A stretch of DNA of 64,000 bases from Paraglaciecola mesophila. GTDB taxonomy: Bacteria; Pseudomonadota; Gammaproteobacteria; Enterobacterales; Alteromonadaceae. The notes beneath the pieces are model-generated. The model ran no database searches and was not told where the DNA came from. It worked only from the letters and a program-made list of their open reading frames with translations. The position numbers and the translations under genes are program-made. The DNA lies in NCBI RefSeq assembly GCF_009906955.1, contig NZ_CP047656.1:3843001-3907000 (forward strand), read 5' to 3'. Positions 1-9,287 of this stretch are shown here, one piece after another; positions within the stretch are counted from its first letter, which is position 1, and each line of letters opens with the position of its first letter.

Positions 1-390
1 GACGGGAACTCTCGACAACGCAATGTCATTGTCGCATTGGACCAGCCATTTGAGCAAAAAACGCCTTTGTTGCCAGGCACGTTTCTGTCAGTGGAAATTA
101 GCGGAAAATCACTGAATGATGTGATGAAGTTGCCCGCATCCGCTGTCTCTCAAGAGGGTAAAATTTGGTTTGTAAATGCCCAAAATACGCTTGTCAGCGC
201 AACGGCCGAAAAACGCTTTGAGCGGGGCGACTATGTTTACATTAACCCTATAGATGATCGCACCGAGCTGAAAGTGGTTGTTCGCCCCTTAGTCAGTTAT
301 TTAGCGGGCATGTTGGTGAACCCTGTGGTTGAAGAAGCTTCAGCATCGGGACAACAACCTTTCGCTAACGCTGAGGAGCTAGTACAATGA
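1..390 (+). CDS. RND efflux periplasmic adaptor subunit (C-terminal part)
   Basis: The reading frame is open from the window edge and gives 129 residues ending at the stop that overlaps the pump gene. It carries the late beta-barrel and membrane-proximal parts of a membrane fusion protein: the PGTFLSVEISG strand, then LPASAV, then a KIWFVNAQN strand. Such adaptors are anchored in the inner membrane and link an RND pump to an outer-membrane channel. The 4-base ATGA overlap with the next gene fits one operon and translational coupling. The N-terminal lipoyl and hairpin domains lie outside the window, so the substrate class cannot be judged. Confidence 0.85.
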   Translation, partial: DGNSRQRNVIVALDQPFEQKTPLLPGTFLSVEISGKSLNDVMKLPASAVSQEGKIWFVNAQNTLVSATAEKRFERGDYVYINPIDDRTELKVVVRPLVSYLAGMLVNPVVEEASASGQQPFANAEELVQ

Positions 391-3300
391 GCCAGCAGCA
401 ACCTTCCTATACAGCCGGCAGCAACAACCCGCTTCAAGGCACTATTGCTTGGTTTGCAAACAACTCAGTGGCGGCTAATTTACTGCTGGTCAGTATGATT
501 GTGTTGGGCATCATGTCACTTTCAACACTGCGCAAAGAAGCATTTCCTAGCCTTGAGCCAGACACTATCTCTGTTTCCGTGGTGTACGACAGCGGTGACG
601 CGCTGCAAGCCGAAGAAGGCATTGCGCTGAAAATTGAAGAAGCGCTGGAAACGGTGCCCGGTATTAAGCGCATTACATCCACATCGGACGCTTCAGGCAG
701 TCACGTTAGTATTGAGAAAAAAACCGATTATTCTCTCGACGCTCTGTTAACGGATGTTAAAAATCAGGTAGATGCGATCAATAACTTCCCTGTGGATGCT
801 GAACAGCCCGTTATTGATAAAGCAAGACGCCAAGATCACGCGTTAACCATAGAGCTATACGGTGATACCGACCGACATACCTTACAATCGCTGGGGGAAA
901 CACTCAAAGCTGATTTACTTGCTCAATCGGGGATCAGCGACGTCGAGCAATCAGGGGTACTTGACCCCATGATGTCGATAGAAATCGATGAAGGTAAGTT
1001 GCAGGCTTATGGCTTAACCATCAGTGATGTCAGTGATGTGATCAATCAGGAGTCATCAAGTCCACTGTCGACGAGCTTGCGCGATAGCAGCAAAATTATT
1101 CGTTTGAAAGCAGCAGATCAAGCTTATTGGCTGCAAGATTTTGCCAATATCGTGTTGTTAACCACATCAACGGGGAGCCAGCTCACCCTAGGGGACGTGG
1201 CTAGGGTCACCGACAGCTTTGCAGAAGATGCTAACTCCCTAGGTCGATACAACCAACAAAATGCCGTAGCCATCGAAATATTAATGGATGACAACAGTGA
1301 TATCACCGCCATAGTTGAACAAGCACATAGCGTGATTGATAGCTGGCATGAACGGGGATTACTGCCGCAAAACGTTGAGTTAACAAGTTGGTATGATCAA
1401 AGTACTTTGATCACCGAGCGGTTGTCGTTGCTGACGACCAATGCGGTTTCGGGGATCATAATGGTGTTTATTATTTTGGCCATATTCCTCAATGTGCGGG
1501 TCGCATTGTGGGTTGCCGGTGGCCTACCGTTTGTGTTTTTCGGCACCATGTACTTTATGACCGACACCTATGCCGGGCTAACTATCAATGAAATGACCAC
1601 CTTCGGCTTTATTATGGCTTTAGGGATAGTGGTTGATGACGCGGTGGTTATTGGTGAAAGTATTTATACCACCCGCAGGCAGCAGGGAGACACATTAAAC
1701 AATACTATTTTAGGTACCATGAAAGTAGCAGTACCAACGATTTTTGGCGTGCTGACGACTGTGGCAGCCTTTGTGGCGTTATCCAATGTATCTGGGCCGT
1801 TAGGGCAAATTTACGCCCAGTTTGCCACTGTGGTTACCATTTGTTTGTTGCTATCAGTGGTGGAGTCGAAACTCATTTTACCTTCGCATTTGGCGCATAT
1901 TGATACAAAGCGCCAAGTCAAATCAGGCTTCAGTGGTGTATGGTCAAAAGTGCAACACGGAGCAGATTACGGCTTAAACTGGTTTAGCGATAACGTTTAT
2001 CGCAAGGTTATTGAGCACTCGCTGCGCTTTCGTTATGCGGTCGTGGCAGGATTTATGGCCTTTTTGATCTTAGTGGTTGGCATGCCAATGACTGGTGCTG
2101 TCAAAGTAGGCTTTTTTCCGAGTATTCCTGGCGACACCGTCAACGCTGATTTAGTTATGCAAAATGATGCAGCGTTTGGCCAAACAAACAGCAATTTATT
2201 TATGCTCGAACGTACGGCTTTAGAAGCTGAGAAGAATTTATTGGCTAAATTTGATGCCGAGCAAAGTGAAATTAGTAGTATACAAGTTGTTAGTAGTAGC
2301 GATACCAGTGGCAGTGTCACCGTTGAGCTAGACAAAAACGGGTCATATACATCGAGTGAGTTTGCAGAAGAATGGCGACGCTTGTCCGGTACGCCTGAGG
2401 GCAGTAAAAAACTGCAAATCTTAGCTACCCGAAGAATGGTCGATAACTTTAAGGTTGAGCTTAAAGCGTGGGATGATGAAACCGTGATGGCAGCAGGTGC
2501 TTTGTTTAAAGAGCGCTTGTTGAATACCGCAGGGGTAAACGGCATTGATGACAACCTCAACCCAGGCCAGCCCCAGCTCAAGTTTACCTTAAACGCCCAA
2601 GGTCGGGCCCTAGGTATGGACACCGCCAGTTTGTCGCAGCAAGTATTGCAAGCCTTCGGGGGAGCAATCGTGCAACGCTACCAGCGTGACAAAGACGAAG
2701 TGAAGGTGAGAGTGCGCTATCCTGAAAGTGCGCGAAAAACCCAAGCTGATGTTATGCAATCGCGCATTCGTTTACCTGATGGCACCGTTGTTCCTTTAGT
2801 CAATGTAGCAACGATAAGCAGTGAATATCAGCAAGACGAAATTACTCGCATCGATGGTTTACGGGCAATTTATTTAAGTGCTCAAGTAGATAAAAACATA
2901 ATTGCATCGAATGTTCTGGTGGATAACCTGCGCCGTGATTTAGTGCCAGAACTTACAGCACAATTTCCGAATTTAAGTGTCTATTTTGCTGGTGAAGCAG
3001 AACAACAAAGCGAAACAACTGGCTCAATGAGCACCATGTTTCTTGCCGCGATGTTGGTCATTTACGTGCTGCTGGCGATCCCTCTTAAATCCTATATTCA
3101 ACCCGTGTTAATCATGGTTGCCATTCCTTTTGGTATCGTTGGTGCGATTCTTGGCCACTGGTGGAATGACTTGACCATTAGCATTTTATCGTTAAACGGT
3201 ATCCTTGCCCTAAGTGGGGTCGTGGTAAATGACAGCTTGCTATTGGTATCGCGCTTTAATGAATTGATAAAAGATGAAGACATGAGCGTGCATGACGCAA

Positions 3301-3581
3301 TTGTAGAATCGTGTACCAGTCGTTTACGTGCGGTTTTACTGACCTCAATTACCACATACGCAGGCTTAGTTCCTTTGTTGAATGAAACCTCTGTGCAGGC
3401 ACAGTTTTTAATTCCTGCGGCAGCGTCATTGGGCTACGGGATATTATTTGCTACTGTGATCACCTTGATTTTGATTCCCGCCTTATTGATGATTCAAATC
3501 GACGCGAAACGAGGCATTGCTAAGCTACTCGGCCTGTTAGGCCTAAAGGCAAAAAACGCACAGCATCTTGCGCAGCCATAG
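387..3581 (+). CDS. RND family efflux pump permease (AcrB/hydrophobe-amphiphile type)
   Basis: The 1064-residue protein has the usual RND length and layout. A first membrane helix lies near residues 24-45, followed by a large periplasmic porter domain, helices 2-6 near 350-500, a second periplasmic domain, and a last helix bundle near 875-1045. The proton-relay Asp pair of the fourth helix is present as GIVVDDAVVIGE (D417-D418). It uses the proton gradient to export small molecules through the adaptor encoded just upstream, whose stop it overlaps by four bases. No outer-membrane channel gene follows, so the system probably borrows a TolC-type channel from elsewhere. The exported compounds cannot be told from sequence. 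Confidence 0.93.
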   Translation: MSQQQPSYTAGSNNPLQGTIAWFANNSVAANLLLVSMIVLGIMSLSTLRKEAFPSLEPDTISVSVVYDSGDALQAEEGIALKIEEALETVPGIKRITSTSDASGSHVSIEKKTDYSLDALLTDVKNQVDAINNFPVDAEQPVIDKARRQDHALTIELYGDTDRHTLQSLGETLKADLLAQSGISDVEQSGVLDPMMSIEIDEGKLQAYGLTISDVSDVINQESSSPLSTSLRDSSKIIRLKAADQAYWLQDFANIVLLTTSTGSQLTLGDVARVTDSFAEDANSLGRYNQQNAVAIEILMDDNSDITAIVEQAHSVIDSWHERGLLPQNVELTSWYDQSTLITERLSLLTTNAVSGIIMVFIILAIFLNVRVALWVAGGLPFVFFGTMYFMTDTYAGLTINEMTTFGFIMALGIVVDDAVVIGESIYTTRRQQGDTLNNTILGTMKVAVPTIFGVLTTVAAFVALSNVSGPLGQIYAQFATVVTICLLLSVVESKLILPSHLAHIDTKRQVKSGFSGVWSKVQHGADYGLNWFSDNVYRKVIEHSLRFRYAVVAGFMAFLILVVGMPMTGAVKVGFFPSIPGDTVNADLVMQNDAAFGQTNSNLFMLERTALEAEKNLLAKFDAEQSEISSIQVVSSSDTSGSVTVELDKNGSYTSSEFAEEWRRLSGTPEGSKKLQILATRRMVDNFKVELKAWDDETVMAAGALFKERLLNTAGVNGIDDNLNPGQPQLKFTLNAQGRALGMDTASLSQQVLQAFGGAIVQRYQRDKDEVKVRVRYPESARKTQADVMQSRIRLPDGTVVPLVNVATISSEYQQDEITRIDGLRAIYLSAQVDKNIIASNVLVDNLRRDLVPELTAQFPNLSVYFAGEAEQQSETTGSMSTMFLAAMLVIYVLLAIPLKSYIQPVLIMVAIPFGIVGAILGHWWNDLTISILSLNGILALSGVVVNDSLLLVSRFNELIKDEDMSVHDAIVESCTSRLRAVLLTSITTYAGLVPLLNETSVQAQFLIPAAASLGYGILFATVITLILIPALLMIQIDAKRGIAKLLGLLGLKAKNAQHLAQP

Positions 3582-3594
3582 TGTCTGCTCTTTG

Positions 3595-3632
3595 GCCCCT
3601 CAGCCCACTAAAGGTGAGTGAGAATGAGGGGC
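3595..3632 (+). terminator. Hairpin after the RND pump gene
   Basis: The inverted repeat GCCCCTCA / TGAGGGGC starts about 14 bases after the pump stop codon. There is no clear T-run, so it is either a weak terminator or an mRNA-stabilising hairpin. Confidence 0.4.
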
Positions 3633-3715
3633 TAACGAGTGATGGGGCCACTTTACAATCGAGTGAAAACAAACCACACTGATGCATTAACACTACACGT
3701 ACGCTCGGTTTAAAA

Positions 3716-4582
3716 ATGCTTGATACACTCAGTTTTGCTCAAAAACAACGGCTTGCTTACATTGATTTTTGTTTGTTATTTAAAGGCGCAATTTATCGTC
3801 AAGATCTTATCAAGCGCTTTGAAGTCGGGCTGTCTGCTAGCTCAAAAGATTTTAGTTTGTACAAAACCTTAGCCCCGAAGAATCTGCATTATCACACCGT
3901 TGAAAAGCGTTATGTGCAAACAGAACAGTTTCAACCTGTATTTGAGCACGACGCTCAACGTACCTTAGTAAAATTAGCCAATGATATTTCTGATGGCTTC
4001 GATGGTATTGGCGATGTGGATTACCCAGTGGAGTCGCCGTCAAACTTAAACGTACCGAATATTTTTATTGTTGCCCGATTGGTACAAGCTATTTTGCTTA
4101 ATAAAGCAGTGAGTGTGATTTATACGTCGCTCTCAAGTGGCTCTGGGGCCAGAGAGCTTGTGCCACATTCGATTGTGGACAATGGTTTACGTTGGCATGT
4201 GCGTGCTTTTGATCGCAAAAGCCAGAGTTTTCGAGACTTTGTATTGACCCGGGTGAGCAAGGTAACCCTAAAAGAAGCAGGAGAAGAGCACGAACAAGCG
4301 GACGCTGATGAAGCATGGCAGCGACTTATTCCCTTGCAGCTCGTGCCTCACCCAAAAAATGTCAAGCATGCGACAGCGATTGAAATGGATTACGGCATGG
4401 AAAACAGCCAACTGTTAATCAAGGTGCGAGCAGCAATGGCAGGGTATCTGCTCAGGCGTTGGAACGTGGACTGCACTGAACGCGGCGTGCTTGAAGGGGC
4501 TGAGTATCAGCTATGGTTGCAGAATCGTTTTACCTTGAACAAAGTGGATAATTTGGCGATAGCACCGGGATATTTGAACTAA
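3716..4582 (+). CDS. WYL-domain transcriptional regulator (BrxR/CapW-like architecture)
   Basis: The 288-residue protein has an N-terminal winged-helix-like region (about 1-90) and a WYL domain near residues 125-190. In the WYL core the signature is replaced by WHVRAFDR after ELVPHSIVDNGL. A C-terminal WCX-like segment follows. WYL proteins sense ligands, possibly nucleotides or nucleic acid, and repress or activate nearby genes. The arrangement and the VPH..VDNG.RWHVRA motif resemble BrxR/CapW regulators that control phage-defence islands (established for that family). Here the flanking genes are an efflux pump and a haemolysin III protein, with no defence genes, so its target is unknown. 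It is monocistronic, with 134 bases of leader. Confidence 0.75.
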   Translation: MLDTLSFAQKQRLAYIDFCLLFKGAIYRQDLIKRFEVGLSASSKDFSLYKTLAPKNLHYHTVEKRYVQTEQFQPVFEHDAQRTLVKLANDISDGFDGIGDVDYPVESPSNLNVPNIFIVARLVQAILLNKAVSVIYTSLSSGSGARELVPHSIVDNGLRWHVRAFDRKSQSFRDFVLTRVSKVTLKEAGEEHEQADADEAWQRLIPLQLVPHPKNVKHATAIEMDYGMENSQLLIKVRAAMAGYLLRRWNVDCTERGVLEGAEYQLWLQNRFTLNKVDNLAIAPGYLN

Positions 4583-4665
4583 TTGGCAGCAAACAGACTC
4601 CTTCAGTGTACAAGTGTTCGCTGAAATACTACTATCGTCTGGTCATTTAACGCTTAAGGTCTGCC

Positions 4666-5316
4666 ATGCAGCAACAGGTTCCCCCCACTATTCATCTAAA
4701 ACCCTACACAATCGTAGAAGAGTGGCTCAATGCCATTAGTCATGGCATTGGGTGTGTTGCGTCTATCGTCGGTTTGGTGTTTTTGCTTTCACGAGCAGCG
4801 GATACCCTAGCCCAAGTGGCATCGATTATTTACGGCGCATCAATGATAGCCATGTTTCTGTCTTCCACGCTTTACCACGCGTTTTCAAACCCCAAAGTAA
4901 AAGCGGTGCTTAAAATTATCGATCACAGTGCTATCTACTTATTGATCGCAGGTACTTATACCCCTTTTATGTTACTAGCCGTTGGTGGCTGGGTAGGGGT
5001 AATCGGTATTTCGCTTATTTGGGCTTTAGCGGTGATTGGGGTGGGTTTTAAATGCTTGGCGTCGGGGCGCTTTCCAAAAATATCAGTGGCTACCTACTTG
5101 CTAATGGGCTGGCTGGCAGTGTTCTTTATTTATCCTTTGTATATGTCGCTGCCTAGTGAAGGGCTCTGGCTGTTGATTGCTGGTGGTTTATGTTACAGCG
5201 TTGGGGTGTTGTTTTATGTGGCGAAGACGATTCGCTATACCCACCCTATTTGGCATGTATTTGTGACCGCTGGGTGTATTTGCCACTTTTTCTCTATTTA
5301 TTACTATGTGGTCTAG
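4666..5316 (+). CDS. trhA: Haemolysin III family (TrhA/YqfA-like) membrane protein
   Basis: The 216-residue protein has about seven predicted membrane helices and the family signatures: EEWLNAISHGIG at the N-terminus, STLYHAFSN around residue 66, IDHSAIYLLIAGTYTPF near 85-101, and a C-terminal HPIWHVFVTAGCICHFFSIYYYV. The conserved His, Ser and Asp residues are those of the PAQR/Hly-III superfamily, which are proposed zinc-dependent membrane hydrolases or lipid-homeostasis factors. The length is normal and no partner gene is evident. The name haemolysin is historical; a role in membrane energetics or lipid homeostasis is more likely than toxicity. Confidence 0.9.
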   Translation: MQQQVPPTIHLKPYTIVEEWLNAISHGIGCVASIVGLVFLLSRAADTLAQVASIIYGASMIAMFLSSTLYHAFSNPKVKAVLKIIDHSAIYLLIAGTYTPFMLLAVGGWVGVIGISLIWALAVIGVGFKCLASGRFPKISVATYLLMGWLAVFFIYPLYMSLPSEGLWLLIAGGLCYSVGVLFYVAKTIRYTHPIWHVFVTAGCICHFFSIYYYVV

Positions 5317-5493
5317 GTCTAGGTCTACGTCACGCGCAGAGAAAGGCCAAAACCTTCTATAAAACGAGTTTTCGCATCCTAAAGGTGAACTTTCTAAGCC
5401 TTTATCTGCATAGACGTTGCTAAGACTTACCCTGATAGCTTAAGCTAGAGCCAAATTTGCTTGAGCAATTCGCCCAACGGACCCAACGCTTTT

Positions 5494-6558
5494 ATGTACG
5501 AAAATTATTATGGACTTAACTCTAAACCTTTTCAACTGACACCGGACCCGAGCTTTTTCTTTGCCAGTAAATGGCACAAGCGAGCCATGTCGTACCTGCA
5601 ATACGGACTGTCTCAGGCTGAAGGGTTTATTGTTATTACAGGTGATATTGGCACGGGTAAAACTACCATTGCTAATAGTTTACTAGATGCCATGGAAGCC
5701 GGCATTGTTGCGGCGCAAATTGTTACTCCAAAACTTACCCCTGACGAGCTAGTGAAAATGGTCGCCAGTAAGTTTGAAATTCCAGTTAAAGGTAGTACTA
5801 AATCTGACATTCTAGGCGACTTAGAGCTATTTCTTACCCAGTTGCACCAACAAGGTAAACGCGCTTTACTGCTGGTGGATGAAGCGCAAAACTTACCGTT
5901 AGAAACCATCGAAGAATTGCGCATGCTGTCGAATTATCAAAAAAACGGCAAGCCATTATTACAAAGCTTTTTACTCGGGCAAGAAGAGCTACAACCCATT
6001 TTGCGTGCGCCGAATATGGAACAGTTTCGTCAGCGTATTGTGGCGTCTTGTCATTTATCGCCGTTAACAGAAGACGAATGCCAAGCGTATATCGAATATA
6101 GAATGCAGCATGCGGGTTATGAAGGAAACGCTCTTTTCTCCAGTGATGCTTACAGCAAAATTTTCGTTTTTACCCGAGGTGTTCCGCGTAAAATTAACAC
6201 CTTGATGGACCGTATTTTACTGTACGGATTCCTTGAAGAGCTTGAAACCTTTGATGAAACCGCAGTTGAAGCTGTGGTCAAAGAAGTGGCCGACGAGATG
6301 TTTTTACCTGACAACAAAGTGGCAGATGAAGATGAAGCGCCAGTCTCAGGTGATGCACAACCGACTACAGCGGCGAATGCCAGTAACGAGGCCGCCCCTA
6401 ATGTTTTAAAAGACGTAACCTATTACAAAACCATGCTAACTGAGCTAACAGACGCCCTTGACGATGCCATCAGTCATAAAATCAAATTGACTCGCTACAT
6501 CGATAAACTGCTGAAGAAAAAATATAAAACCTATGTGCGCTTAAAATCCGACGATTAA
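5494..6558 (+). CDS. AAA ATPase of the ExeA/MshM type
   Basis: The start is placed at the ATG giving MYENYYGLNSKPFQLTPDP, the usual N-terminus of the family; an upstream TTG at 5461 in the same frame would add 11 residues. The 354-residue protein has Walker A GDIGTGKTT, Walker B LLLVDEAQN, and an arginine-rich sensor region (QFRQRIVASCHL). After an acidic linker comes a charged C-terminal segment that may form a coiled coil. Relatives (ExeA, MshM) energise assembly of type II secretion or MSHA pilus machinery. No pilus or secretion gene is adjacent and no peptidoglycan-binding domain is visible, so the actual partner is unknown. Confidence 0.8.
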   Translation: MYENYYGLNSKPFQLTPDPSFFFASKWHKRAMSYLQYGLSQAEGFIVITGDIGTGKTTIANSLLDAMEAGIVAAQIVTPKLTPDELVKMVASKFEIPVKGSTKSDILGDLELFLTQLHQQGKRALLLVDEAQNLPLETIEELRMLSNYQKNGKPLLQSFLLGQEELQPILRAPNMEQFRQRIVASCHLSPLTEDECQAYIEYRMQHAGYEGNALFSSDAYSKIFVFTRGVPRKINTLMDRILLYGFLEELETFDETAVEAVVKEVADEMFLPDNKVADEDEAPVSGDAQPTTAANASNEAAPNVLKDVTYYKTMLTELTDALDDAISHKIKLTRYIDKLLKKKYKTYVRLKSDD

Positions 6559-6590
6559 TGTAGGTCCTGTTTTTTGTGGTGAGTTAATGC

Positions 6591-6620
6591 CTAAAACGGT
6601 CAACTCTTAGTCCGTTTTAG
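6591..6620 (+). terminator. Hairpin after the AAA ATPase gene
   Basis: Perfect 9-base inverted repeat CTAAAACGG / CCGTTTTAG with a 12-base loop, 33 bases past the stop. It has no T-run, so termination strength is uncertain. Confidence 0.4.
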
Positions 6621-6781
6621 AACTATTCATCATGTTAAGTTGTTAATATTTCGTAAAAAAAGAGGAAATTGAACTAAAAGGGTATTATATTATCCAATAT
6701 GTTGGCGGGGTTTGCTTTACACCGCAAGTGCGTTGAATTTTTTAACCACCTTGCCGATAAGGTAATACAGCAGAGGGTAAT

Positions 6782-6955
6782 ATGATGAAGCACGGTATGT
6801 ACAACAGAAAGTCAGAGCAAGATGAATCAGGCGTATATCAAGCATTAAAAGATCGCCGCAAAGCCTATTATCACGGTAAATATAACCGAGAAGTTTTTTC
6901 AGTGGTGTTGTTGGTAGCCTGTGTCGGTATGTTTTTATTGCGTTCAGGAGTGTAG
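6782..6955 (+). CDS. Small single-helix membrane protein (57 residues), function unknown
   Basis: This short frame has good gene signals. An AGAGGG Shine-Dalgarno at 6772-6777 precedes two tandem ATG codons; the second, at 6785, has the better 7-base spacing. A hydrophilic, Lys/Arg/Tyr-rich N-terminal part is followed by one hydrophobic segment, VFSVVLLVACVGMFLLRSGV, at the very C-terminus, so the product resembles a tail-anchored inner-membrane protein with the charged part in the cytoplasm. It follows the ATPase gene in the same direction after 223 bases. I do not recognise the family. A 9-base inverted repeat (6943-6951 with 6981-6989) overlaps its end. Confidence 0.6.
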   Translation: MMKHGMYNRKSEQDESGVYQALKDRRKAYYHGKYNREVFSVVLLVACVGMFLLRSGV

Positions 6956-7141
6956 TGTTTTTAGTGTCACTAAACCTAGTACTCCTGAAGCCTTCTAATA
7001 AAGCGTAAAGCGCGCACATACGGGCATCGTTAATATTTAATCATTCAATTTTGCTGAGCCTTTGATTTCCCCTTCTTTTAACCACTCGCTCCATTGAGCG
7101 CTTTAAATACATTCGCTTTTCGTCTTTCCAACTTTTGCTTG

Positions 7142-7993
7142 TTAAATCTCTCCCAAACGCGATTTTATAAACTCGGCTAGTTTGTCGCTTGCTTGCCAAT
7201 AGCGCTGCGCTTGGTTAAATAGCGCAATACGAATTTTGCCTAAATCGGGCAGTATTTCATGGCGAATGATACTCAAATCTTTTGGCACACTGCTTCGGGC
7301 TAGGGCAGTTATGCCCAACCCTTGGTTTATCGCAGCAGTAATACCGGCTAAATCGGCGTTGGTATAAGTAATACGCCACTGGGTGGTTTGCTGTTTTAAG
7401 GCTTGTATGACACGGCTTCGATACATACAGCCATCCGGGGCAAGTACTAAGCTTAAGGTATTATTCGCAAAATTTTGGTTTCTGTTGCCCACCCATACTA
7501 AGTCATCATCTAGCAGTAATTCACCGTCAACCGTTTGATTATGGGGCAACAACGCCATGATTAAATCGAAGTCTTGGCGCTGATTTTCATTCAATAAAGA
7601 CTTACTCAGGGCCGAGGTCACTTCTAAGGATACATCTGGGTAGAGCTTACTGAACTCCCCCACAATACTGGGCAGTAACGTGGTCGCAAACTCACTGGGA
7701 ATACCAAGGCGCAATCGGCCGCGAATCGATGCAGGCTCAAACTGGCGAAAAATATCATCATTGATAGCCAACATGCTTTTCGCTTGATGATACAAATTCA
7801 GTCCATCGTGATTCACTTCGTGGCGCTGCCCAGCTTTACTGAACAGGCGCTTATTAAGCTGTGACTCTAAACGTTTAATTTGCAAGCTAATGGCCGGTTG
7901 CGAGCGACCAAGGTACTCTCCCGCTTTGGCGTAGCCGCCCAAATCAATCACAGTGACAAATGTACGTAAGTTATCCAGAGAAAGTTGCTTCAT
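7142..7993 (-). CDS. LysR family transcriptional regulator
   Basis: The 283-residue protein has the standard layout. An N-terminal winged helix-turn-helix (about 1-60) carries LDNLRTFVTVIDLGGYAKAG and GRSQPAISLQIKRLESQL. An inducer-binding domain follows from about residue 90 (RGRLRLGIPSEFA). It is transcribed away from gcvT with 142 bases between the starts, the classic position for a LysR regulator of the neighbouring operon. Control of glycine cleavage would be analogous to GcvA, but the protein is not clearly GcvA and the target is inferred only from position. A candidate operator lies in the shared gap at 8049-8064. Confidence 0.9.
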   Translation of the reverse strand: MKQLSLDNLRTFVTVIDLGGYAKAGEYLGRSQPAISLQIKRLESQLNKRLFSKAGQRHEVNHDGLNLYHQAKSMLAINDDIFRQFEPASIRGRLRLGIPSEFATTLLPSIVGEFSKLYPDVSLEVTSALSKSLLNENQRQDFDLIMALLPHNQTVDGELLLDDDLVWVGNRNQNFANNTLSLVLAPDGCMYRSRVIQALKQQTTQWRITYTNADLAGITAAINQGLGITALARSSVPKDLSIIRHEILPDLGKIRIALFNQAQRYWQASDKLAEFIKSRLGEI

Positions 7994-8048
7994 TATTCGC
8001 CATATAGATTAGCTAACCTGATGAAAGTAATTGTATAGATAAGTAATG

Positions 8049-8064
8049 TTAATGTAAGCATTAA
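8049..8064. promoter_or_regulatory. Candidate LysR operator between the regulator gene and gcvT
   Basis: The inverted repeat TTAATG-TAAG-CATTAA (6-base arms, 4-base spacer) lies in the divergent promoter region. Dyads of this size in such gaps often bind LysR proteins. The sequence is AT-rich, so chance cannot be excluded. Confidence 0.35.
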
Positions 8065-8135
8065 TATTTTCAATTTGTTGTGACCAAATCTGCTACCTAT
8101 ACTGGCAATCACGTTAATCAAAACAGATAAGTCAC

Positions 8136-9215
8136 ATGCCAAATAAAACGGTTTTGCACAGTAAGCACCTAGAATCAGGCGCTAAAATGGTTGATTTTCA
8201 TGGCTGGGAAATGCCAATCAATTACGGCTCACAAATAGAAGAGCATCACGCTGTGCGCCGCACTGCCGGTATGTTTGACGTATCCCATATGACCATTGTC
8301 GATGTGGTTGGCGAGCAAGCCCAAGACTACCTTCGTCATTTATTGGCCAACGACGTAGCTAAATTAAAAGAGCGCGGCAAAGCCCTTTATAGCGGCATGT
8401 TGAATGAAGAAGGCGGCGTAGTTGATGATTTGATTGTGTATCACTTTGAAACTACCAATTATCGCCTAGTGGTTAACTCAGCCACGCGCCAAAAAGACAT
8501 GGACTGGTTAAATGCGCAAGCTGAAGGCTTTGACGTGACCATTACCGAACGCCCAGAGTTCGCCATGATCGCCGTACAAGGGCCACAAGCCAAAGAGAAA
8601 GCCGCGACCTTATTCTCATCAGCGCAAAATGAAGCCGTAGCCGGTATGAAACCGTTTTTTGGTGTGCAAGCAGAAGATTTGTTCATTGCGACAACAGGTT
8701 ATACAGGCGAAGCAGGCTACGAAATTATGGTACCTAACGAGCAAGCCGCTGACTTTTGGCAGAAGCTAATTGATGCTGGTGTAGCCCCTTGTGGTTTAGG
8801 CGCACGCGACACCTTGCGCTTAGAAGCCGGCATGAACTTATATGGCCAAGACATGGACGAAACCATTTCGCCCCTTGCTGCCAACATGGGCTGGACCATC
8901 ACATGGGAGCCGGCAGAGCGCGACTTTGTTGGCCGAAAAGCCCTAGAAGCACAAAAAGCTGCCGGTACCGACAAGCTAGTGGGCCTAGTACTCACTGAAA
9001 AAGGGGTACTTCGTCACGGTCAAGCCGTGAAAGTAGAAGGCGGCGAAGGCGTTATCACCTCGGGTACGTTTTCCCCAACCCTTGGGCACAGTATTGCCAT
9101 GGCGCGCGTACCTTCATCTGTCGGTGATACCGCACAGGTGGAAATGCGCAAAAAGTGGGTTACAGTAAATGTGGTTAAACCCAGCTTTGTGCGAAATGGC
9201 AAAAGCGTTTTATAA
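8136..9215 (+). CDS. gcvT: Glycine cleavage system T protein, aminomethyltransferase
   Basis: This 359-residue protein transfers the methylene group from the aminomethyl-lipoyl arm of GcvH to tetrahydrofolate and releases ammonia. Family motifs include [20 protein letters not shown] near the N-terminus, FDVSHM, LPANDV-like [20 protein letters not shown], and [18 protein letters not shown] around residues 227-244. The C-terminal barrel ends with PSFVRNGKS. The length matches the family. It is the first gene of the gcvT-gcvH unit; gcvH starts 72 bases after its stop. The ATG start has a modest upstream ribosome site. Confidence 0.97.
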   Translation: MPNKTVLHSKHLESGAKMVDFHGWEMPINYGSQIEEHHAVRRTAGMFDVSHMTIVDVVGEQAQDYLRHLLANDVAKLKERGKALYSGMLNEEGGVVDDLIVYHFETTNYRLVVNSATRQKDMDWLNAQAEGFDVTITERPEFAMIAVQGPQAKEKAATLFSSAQNEAVAGMKPFFGVQAEDLFIATTGYTGEAGYEIMVPNEQAADFWQKLIDAGVAPCGLGARDTLRLEAGMNLYGQDMDETISPLAANMGWTITWEPAERDFVGRKALEAQKAAGTDKLVGLVLTEKGVLRHGQAVKVEGGEGVITSGTFSPTLGHSIAMARVPSSVGDTAQVEMRKKWVTVNVVKPSFVRNGKSVL

Positions 9216-9287
9216 GAAATTAACTGGTGCGGCAGTGCTTTGTAACTGCCGAGCTTGAGCAAACGACTTCACTATTTAGGAACAACT

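Noticed and set aside
7994..8135. Possible glycine riboswitch upstream of gcvT
   Set aside because: The 142-base gap is AT-rich and lacks the conserved tandem-aptamer purine-rich stems and any terminator; only a small dyad is present.
8459..8686. Antisense frames within gcvT, gcvP, valS and pepA
   Set aside because: These frames oppose well-supported housekeeping genes and follow from their codon bias; none has a start region or recognisable domain.
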